Notes under the pieces: generated by a model
Database searches by the model: none
Told to the model about the DNA's origin: nothing
What the model saw: the letters and a program-made list of their open reading frames with translations, nothing else
DNA from: Culex pipiens pallens
Lineage: Eukaryota; Arthropoda; Insecta; Diptera; Culicidae
NCBI RefSeq assembly: GCF_016801865.2
Contig: NC_068938.1
Coordinates: forward strand, 10,788,520-10,852,519
DNA length: 64,000 bases
Direction of reading: 5' to 3'
Made by a program: the position numbers and the translations under genes
Shown here: positions 56,601-64,000 of the stretch, piece by piece
Position numbering within the stretch: position 1 is the first letter of the stretch
Layout: each line of letters opens with the position of its first letter

Positions 56601-59600
56601 ATCTTCAAATCTTCAAAATCTTCAAAATCTTCAAAATCTTCAAAATCTTCAATATCATCAAAATCTTCAATATCATCAAAATCTTCAAAATTTTCAAAAT
56701 CTTCAAAATCTTCAAAATCTTCAAAATCTTCAAAATCTTCAAAATCTTCAAAATCTTCAAAATCTTCAAAATCTTCAAAATCTTCAAAATCTTCAAAATC
56801 TTCAAAATCTTTAAATTCATCAAAATCTTCATTCAAAATCTTCAAAATCTTCAAAAACTTCAAAATCTTCAAAATCTTCAAAATCTTCAAAATCTTCAAA
56901 ATCTTCAAAATCTTCAAAATCTTCAAAATCTTCAAAATCTTCAAAATCTTCAAAATCTTCAAAATTTTCAAAATCTTCAAAATCTTCAAAATCTTCAAAA
57001 TCCTCAAAATCTTCAAAATCTTCAAAATCATCAAAATCTTCAAAATCTTCAAAATCTTCATTCAAAATCTTCAAAATCTTTAAATTCATCAAAATCTTCA
57101 TTCAAAATCTTCATTCAAAATCTTCAAAAACTTCAAAAACTTCAAAATCTTCAAAATCTTCAAAATCTTCAAAATCTTCAAAATCTTCAAAATCTTCAAA
57201 ATCTTCAAAATCTTCAAAATCTTCAAAATCTTCAAAATCTTCAAAATTTTCAAAATCTTCAAAATCTTCAAAATCTTCATTCAAAATCTTCAAAATCTTC
57301 AAAATCTTCAAAATCTTCAAAATCTTCAAAATCTTCAAAATCTTCAAAATCTTCAAAATTTTCAAAATCTTCAAAATCTTCAAAATCTTCATTCAAAATC
57401 TTCAAAATCTTCAAAATCTTCAAAATCTTCAAAATCTTCAAAATCTTCAAAATCTTCAAAATCTTCAAAATCTTCAAAATCTTCAAAATCGTCAAAATCT
57501 TCAAAATCTTCAAAATCTTCAAAATCTTCAAAATCTTCAAAATCTTCAAAATCTTCAAAATCTTCAAAATCTTCAAAATCTTCAAAATCTTCAAAATCTT
57601 CAAAATCTTCAAAATCTTCAAAATCTTCAAAATCTTCAAAATCTTCAAAATCTTCAAAATCTTCAAAATCTTCAAAATCTTCAAAATCTTCAAAATCTTC
57701 AAAATCATCAAAATCTTCAAAATCTTCAAAATCTTCAAAATCTTCAAAATCTTCAAAATCTTCAAAATCTTCAAAATCTTCAAAATCTTCAAAATCTTCA
57801 AAATCTTCAAAATCTTCAAAATCTTCAAAATCTTCAAAATCTTCAAAATCTTCAAAATCTTCAAAATTTTCAAAATCTTCAAAAACTTCAAAAACTTCAA
57901 AATCTTCAAAATCTTCAAAATCTTCAAAATCTTCAAAATCTTCAAAATCTTCAAAATCTTCAAAATCTTCAAAATCTTCAAAATCTTCAAAATCTTCAAA
58001 ATCTTCAAAATCTTCAAAATCTTCAAAATCTTAAAAATCTTCAAAATCGTCAAAATCTTCAAAATCTTCAAAATCTTCAAAATCTTCAAAATCTTCAAAA
58101 TCTTCAAAATCTTCAAAATCTTCAAAATCTTCAAAATCTTCAAAATCTTCAAAATCTTCAAAATCTTCAAAATCTTCAAAATCTTCAAAATCTTCAAAAT
58201 CTTCAAAATCTTCAAAATCTTCAAAATCTTCAAAATCTTCAAAATCTTCAAATCTTCAAAATCTTCAAATCTTCAAAATCTTCAAAATCTTCAAAATCTT
58301 CAAAATCTTCAAAATCTTCAAAATCTTCAAAATCTTCAAAATCTTCAAAATCTTCAAAATCTTCAAAATCTTCAAAATCATCAAAATCTTCAAAATCTTC
58401 AAAATCATCAAAATCTTCAAAATCTTCAAAATCTTCAAAATTTTCAAAATCTTCAAAAACTTCAAAAACTTCAAAAACTTCAAAATCTTCAAAATCTTCA
58501 AAATCTTCAAAATCTTCAAAATCTTCAAAATCTTCAAAATCTTCAAAATCATCAAAATCTTCAAAATCTTCAAAATCTTCAAAATCTTCAAAATCTTCAA
58601 AATCTTCAAAATTTTCAAAATCTCCAAAAACTTCAAAATCTTCAAAATCTTCAAAATCTTCAAAATCTTCAAAATCTTCAAAATCTTCAAAAACTTCAAA
58701 AACTTCAAAAACTTCAAAATCTTCAAAATCTTCAAAATCTTCAAAATCTTCAAAATCTTCAAAATCTTCAAAATCTTCAAAATCTTCAAAATTTTCAAAA
58801 TCATCAAAATCTTCAAAATCTTCAAAATCTTCAAAATCTTCAAAATCTTCAAAATTTTCAAAATTTTCAAAAACTTCAAAAACTTCAAAATCTTCAAAAT
58901 CTTCAAAATCTTCAAAATCTTCAAAATCTTCAAAATCTTCAAAATCTTCAAAATCTTCAAAATCTTCAAAATCTTCAAAATCTTCAAAATCTTCAAAATC
59001 TTCAAAATCTTCAAAATCTTCAAAATCTTCAAAATCTTCAAAATCTTCAAAATCTTCAAAATCTTCAAAATCTTCAAAATCTTCAAAATCTTCAAAATCT
59101 TCAAAATCTTCAAAATCTTCAAAATCTTCAAAATCTTCAAAATCTTCAAAATCTTCAAAATCTTCAAAATCTTCAAAATCTTCAAAATCTTCAAAATCTT
59201 CAAAATCTTCAAATCTTCAAAATCTTCAAAATCTTCAAAATCTTCAAAATCTTCAAAATCTTCAAAATCTTCAAATCTTCAAAATCTTCAAAATCTTCAA
59301 AATCTTCAAAATCTTCAAAATCTTCAAAATCTTCAAAATCTTCAAAATTTTCAAAATCTTCAAATCTTCAAAATCTTCAAAATCTTCAAAATCTTCAAAA
59401 TCTTCAAAATCTTCAAAATCTTCAAAATCTTCAAAATCTTCAAAATCTTCAAAATCTTCAAAATCTTCAAAATCTTCAAAATCTTCAAAATCTTCAAAAT
59501 CTTCAAAATCTTCAAAATCTTCAAAATCTTCAAAATTTTCAAAATCTTCAAAAACTTCAAAAACTTCAAAATCTTCAAAATCTTCAAAATCTTCAAAATC

Positions 59601-60006
59601 TTCAAAATCTTCAAAATCTTCAAAATCTTCAAAATCTTCAAAATCTTCAAAATCTTCAAAATCTTCAAAATCTTCAAAATCTTCAAAATCTTCAAAATCT
59701 TCAAAATCTTCAAAATCTTCAAAATCTTCAAAATCTTCAAAATCTTCAAAATCTTCAAAATCTTCAAAATCTTCAAAATCTTCAAAATCTTCAAAATCTT
59801 CAAAATCTTCAAAATCTTCAAAATCTTCAAAATCATCAAAATCTTCAAAATCTTCAAAATCTTCAAAATCTTCAAAATCTTCAAAATTTTCAAAATCATC
59901 AAAATCTTCAAAATCTTCAAAATCTTCAAAATCTTCAAAATCTTCAAAATCTTCAAAATCTTCAAAATCTTCAAAATCTTCAAAATCTTCAAAATTTTCA
60001 AAATCA
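56601..60006. repeat. 3.4-kb satellite of a 9-bp unit (AAATCTTCA)n
   Basis: Roughly 375 tandem copies of AAATCTTCA with variants AAAACTTCA, AAATTTTCA, AAATCATCA and AAATCTTCATTC (12-mer). A compound block TTTTCAAAATCTTCAAAAAC then TTCAAAAACTTC recurs near 57866, 58440, 58860 and 59540, suggesting segmental copying. Because 9 is divisible by 3 and the unit has no stop in several frames, the array reads open for up to 324 codons (Lys-Ile-Leu, Lys-Ser-Ser, Asp-Phe-Glu repeats). These are not proteins. Confidence 0.97.
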
Positions 60007-60510
60007 TATTTTTTTTTTAAATTTTAATTGAGATCAAATTGTAAAACAGTTCGTTCATATTATGTTTGTTGAAAATGCACATAAAATAAGGCCTATGTTT
60101 TGTAAAACTGAATTTTTCCAAGGCAAATTCATTTGATTTCCAAGGCAAAACATCAAAACGAAAACATTGAAAATTCATTTACGACACTGTTTACCAATCT
60201 GAGCTCTACCAGCTGTTCCAACACTGTTTTTGTTGTTGTTTTCATCCCTTCAGTCTGCTTCTCCCCCACCAGCCAACCTTTCTTCGTCGATAGTGATGGC
60301 ACTATCGTTCTAGCGATTCTGACTCAGCCCCACAGCGGGCAATTTCTTTGTACTTTTCTGCTCCCACGACGCTTAGTATACTACAGTTTATACACAATTA
60401 GTATAAATAAAATAAAATGTTATTTTGAAATTTCTGTGTGATTTTAAATTTAAAAAAAAAAAACAATTATTCAGTGTTCTTCTTTAAATTTAAGTTCGTA
60501 CAATATATTT

Positions 60511-60647
60511 TTACTGTGTATCCTCGGTTTGATCCAAGGCAAAGTTCTCACAACAATGCTTCAAGACTTTGTTCTTACAGCACACTCTGGTGGGATGGAA
60601 TTGAAGCCCCGAGAGCTCATCAGCTTTCCATCTGATTTGTCCGTCAG
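60511..60647 (-). CDS. Possible terminal exon of an unknown Cys-rich product
   Basis: Acceptor CCCCGGCACAG|CT, then a phase-1 open frame DGQIRWKADELSGLQFHPTR followed by VCCKNKVLKHCCENFALDQ and TEDTQ, TAA at 60513-60511. Two Cys pairs spaced by seven residues look like a small disulphide-rich segment. No upstream exon can be paired with it; open frames at 60732-61097 and 61135-61347 on the same strand are possible but unsupported. Confidence 0.22.
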
Positions 60648-60759
60648 CTGTGCCGGGGTTTGGTGGGGGTGGTCGATACACGCAGAAAATTAACCAATTT
60701 TCTCGGGTGGTAATCTTTTTTTGCTGCTTTGTCACAGTGCAAAACACATGAAAGTTACA

Positions 60760-62880
60760 CCGGAACGTACGTGCGAAAAATGAACAAGAGTGCCCTTGTC
60801 GAGTGATACGTTTTGATCATCGCCATCATCTTTTGCTCGTCGGGGGGAGTCCAGCGAGTGCGAAGTGATGGGTTTTTGGGAAGGTTTGGGGGAAAGTGAT
60901 GTGAGATGTGGGCTTGGGTTGATTCGGGATTTTTCCAATATTTTGGATTTTAGATACTGTAACGGAGACGCATGGTGCTCAAGATATCGGAATCTTTTGA
61001 AGATGCCTAGATCTTTAAGACTAACCCGATAAACGTCATCATCGTTTACACTAATTGACAGCTTCAGGCTCTGGTTTCCATCGGAAGCCAACATCACTCT
61101 CTATCTAGGCAAGATTTATGGGCTCACAAATTCATTAAATTTCAATCAACTGCCAAAGGAAACACCCCCAGAGATGACGAAGAACCGCTGCAGACGACAA
61201 GAAGCTAATGCCTACATGTGTTCTGTGCTGAAGAGTGCCTCGAGTCTCTCGCCACATCGGTCGACTGAAGGTCGACTGCTCAGGGTCGCACAAGTTGAAA
61301 TCTGCTACCTTGTGTACCATGATAAATGGTGGGAAAATGGAAATCATGCCTCATATGGCATCAGGATGAAGACGGATTACTTGGGAGTACCTTTTTGTAC
61401 GGTTGAAGTTTCGCTTTTATTCCGTGTTTTGAAATTTCAACTTCGAGACACCGCTGAAAGATGGATGTTTTTGAAACTGTCTAGTCCCCAATGGTTGACA
61501 CTTTTATCTAAAAGCACGCGGAAATCAGCACAAAAAGGAAGTGGAGCCCCCCAATTTGGCTAAAAATAGCGCCAACTTTTTTGCTTTTCGCGAGTTTTTT
61601 TTCTCTTTTTTTTGTCCTACGGAATTGCAAGGATGCTCAGATTGTTCGACAAAACGTGAGCTAAAATAAGGACTCTTGCTACGACGGCATGCGATACGGA
61701 TGCCACGTAGTGAAATTCTTGTATGGAAGCAGAGGAAAATCATTTTTACACTGCAGAAGAGAAAAAGCTAAGTGGAATCTTGTCTTACAAAGTTGTAATT
61801 TGTTCAACGAGTAAGTACCTCCCCCCCTGACTCCTTACTACTATTTCGTAGTAAGTGAATTCACATTCTGGTTATGCTAATACATCGACACAGATTAAAG
61901 ATATCGTATGCACATCTTGACTCTAAAACAGATAATTACGTACCCAAATGCTTTTAAGATTGTGTCGTACATTCGTGCTCAGTTTCACTTCTTGAATCAC
62001 ACTATTTCACTAGTTTTTTTCTTTCTTTCACCACAAATAAACTAGTTCACTTCCTTCAGCGATCGTGCCTTGCCGAACTCCTCCAATGGTACTGACCAAC
62101 CTGGTCGAGTCTCACCAGCAAATAAAGTGATTATCTCGTTGTGATCTCGATAAGATATGATTTGGCCCAGGATTGATTCTGATTGATTCACAGGAAGGTG
62201 TGAACGTGCGTATTGGTCATCTATACGAATTGCACATTAGCACTGCGGGTCCAGGATGTTAATGAATGTGCGAAGTTAAAGTCATTGATTTGAGCTGGAA
62301 TGATCCGTTTGGTGGTAATATTTGGAAGATTCGGATAATGTGCAGATTTTAAAACTATTATCAAATTAAATTTATCAAAAATACTCGATAAATATCTTTA
62401 TTTTTTCATCAAGTCTCTTTGGAGGTTATGTAGAAAAATTCTTTGTGTAACGAAAAAAAAAAACCTCTCGCTAAAACAACATAACAGGCCTTTATTTTAA
62501 TAATATCATTGGAATTCTTTTATAACTCTTCTAAACACTAACACTTCTTCATGAATTCCACATTTTTTATATTTCGTTGTTCTTTTTAGTCACGTTTAAA
62601 TATTTAAAATTGGCTTAAAATGATAATAAATAAAAAGCCCATGCCCATTATTTAAAACAAAAAAATAAATCTTAGCAAATTTAATTATTAAGCTAAAAAG
62701 TTATCCTAAATCAACAAGTCAAAACAAGATTGAACTGTTTTATCAAGTCAACATGATTAATAACTATGACTTATTTTTTTTTACATTTTGAAAGACTTAA
62801 ATACCAATACAAATTATCTTGAAACTTTAAAAATTAAAAATAGAATCGCAAAATAATCTTTAAAATAAAAAAAAAGAATA
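60760..62880. other. No gene recognised
   Basis: 60760-61760 is mixed composition with open frames on both strands (61174-61563 plus, 60732-61097 minus) lacking recognisable domains. 61800-62320 shows nothing; 62320-62880 is AT-rich. Confidence 0.4.
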
Positions 62881-62889
62881 AACTTTTAA

Positions 62890-63250
62890 ATTGAGCAATT
62901 CCATGTCAAATAGGGAATCGGTTGTACCCGACCCTCTCCGATTTCAATGAAACTTTGTAGACATATATAAGCCCTTTTTGTGTATATGGGCCCAGTTACA
63001 CTCGATAATGACATTTCAGAAGGGCGTAAGTGTTTTAAATATTTTTGTATTCCGTAATTTGAATATTGCTGTATCTCGAAGCCGTTGCATCGTACCAAAA
63101 AGTGGTCAAAGACAAACTTGTAGGAAATTTGACGGGCTTTCCGAAAAAAATACACTGAAAGAAAAAAAACACTCCACTTTTATAAGATTTTTTGATTTTT
63201 AAGTTTAAAAGTCAAATTTGAGGGTGAGCCCACGATTTTTTTTCGTTCAA
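62890..63250. repeat. Interspersed repeat related to the adjacent inverted pair
   Basis: Contains CCGACCCTCTCCGATTTCAA, TTTGTAGACATATATAAGCCC, then GTGGTCAAAGACAAACTTGT and GGAAATTTGACGGGCTTTCC. The last two blocks recur in 63570-63620 and 63757-63800. Confidence 0.6.
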
Positions 63251-63389
63251 AATTTTTGTGAAAATAGCCTAAGATGTTACAAAAAGACTCACGAAAAATG
63301 CAGGATGGAGCAACTCACCTAAAAAAATACAAAAATAATTTACTGAAATTGTTTTTTTCAAAAGTGCTCTAACATCAAAATTTTCAAAA

Positions 63390-64000
63390 TCCGAACACGA
63401 GAGTCGATTCTCTAGACAATTTTACATAAAATTCTGTATATTGACCCTTGTTCTAAGTCCAATCCTTGGGAAGATACAGCGGCTTTAAAAATAAAAATGT
63501 TGAAAAAACGGGTTTTTGTTGGTTTTTGGCAATTTCTATGTGACAGACTTGATTTTTCAGTCTCGAAAATATTTTTACCGGAAAGCTCGTCCAATTTCCC
63601 ATAAGTTTGCCTTTGACCACATTTCAATTTGATGTATGGGCTTACAGATATAAGCTAATTACATTGCTCATAACTGAAAACATAATATTTTTTCAGTGTA
63701 GTATAGTAACCTGGATAGTAAATTAGTTTATATCTGTAAGCCCATACATCCAATTGAAATGTGGTCAAAGGCAAACTTATGGGAAATTTGACGAGCTTTC
63801 TGGTAAAAATATTTTCGAGACTGAAAAATCAAGTCTGTCATATAGAAATTACGAAAAACCATCAAAAAACCTTCTTTTTCAACATTTTTATTTTTAAAAC
63901 CGATGTAACTTCACAAGGATTGGACTTAGGACAATGGTCAATATGGAGACTTTTATGTAAAATTGTCTAGAGAATCAACTCTCGTATTCGGATTTCGAAA
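63390..64000. mobile_element. Fold-back repeat running off the window end
   Basis: The arm 63390-63660 is mirrored by 63715-63990 around a short centre near 63690. Blocks: GAGAGTCGATTCTCTAGACA, AAGTCCAATCCTTGGGAAG, CAGACTTGATTTTTCAGTCT, AAGTTTGCCTTTGACCACAT and TGTAAGCCCATACATC. The mirrored 70-codon frames are a by-product of symmetry. The outer right end is not in the window. Confidence 0.8.

Noticed and set aside
56570..60007. Long open frames (up to 324 codons) on both strands
   Set aside because: They are the (AAATCTTCA)n satellite read in frame; a stop-free 9-bp unit stays open in several frames. Composition is a three-residue repeat with no domain.

Overview
The window looks like nuclear DNA of a culicine mosquito, most likely Culex. 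Three things point there: one insect-type gene with short exons spread over more than 30 kb, very AT-rich introns packed with small non-autonomous mobile elements, and several tRNA-derived SINEs, one of them dimeric like the Twin SINE known from Culex. The genus is an inference, because no species-diagnostic gene is present. There is no sign of bacterial, phage or CRISPR content.

The only gene I recognise with confidence is on the minus strand, from 1458 to at least 31333. It is an SLC4-family sodium-coupled bicarbonate/anion exchanger, the insect Ndae1 orthologue. Nine exons with consensus splice sites join without a frame break into 3237 nt, or 1078 residues from the ATG at 31323 to the TAA at 1458. 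The 3' half is compact (introns of 54-67 bp between 1929 and 3279). The 5' half is expanded (introns of about 3, 12, 5 and 6 kb).

Three further open segments (18872-19048, 13243-13428, 8182-8286) lie in the 12 kb intron that splits the cytoplasmic N-terminal domain. Each has splice sites on both sides, is a multiple of three long and is in phase 1-1. They look like cassette exons that would insert Ser/Gly/Gln-rich loops into the regulatory N-terminal domain. Upstream, two candidate alternative first-exon systems (38320, and 34604 plus 34402) would join the first shared exon in the same phase (2) and change the N-terminus. A third open exon (32902-33012) ends in a clean stop and may belong to a small nested gene.

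Almost everything else is repeats: TIR/TSD-defined MITEs of several superfamily types, fold-back elements with large inverted arms (10.8-12.1 kb, 21.7-23.6 kb, 39.7-41.3 kb, 46.1-48.4 kb, 63.4 kb to the window end), insertions nested inside those arms with intact target-site duplications, SINEs, an 8-bp satellite at 34.9 kb and a 3.4 kb 9-bp satellite at 56.6-60.0 kb. Long open frames in the 9-bp satellite arise because its period is divisible by three; they are not genes. From 49 kb to the end I see no gene I can name, only a possible distal promoter near 55.35 kb and one possible Cys-rich terminal exon at 60.5 kb.
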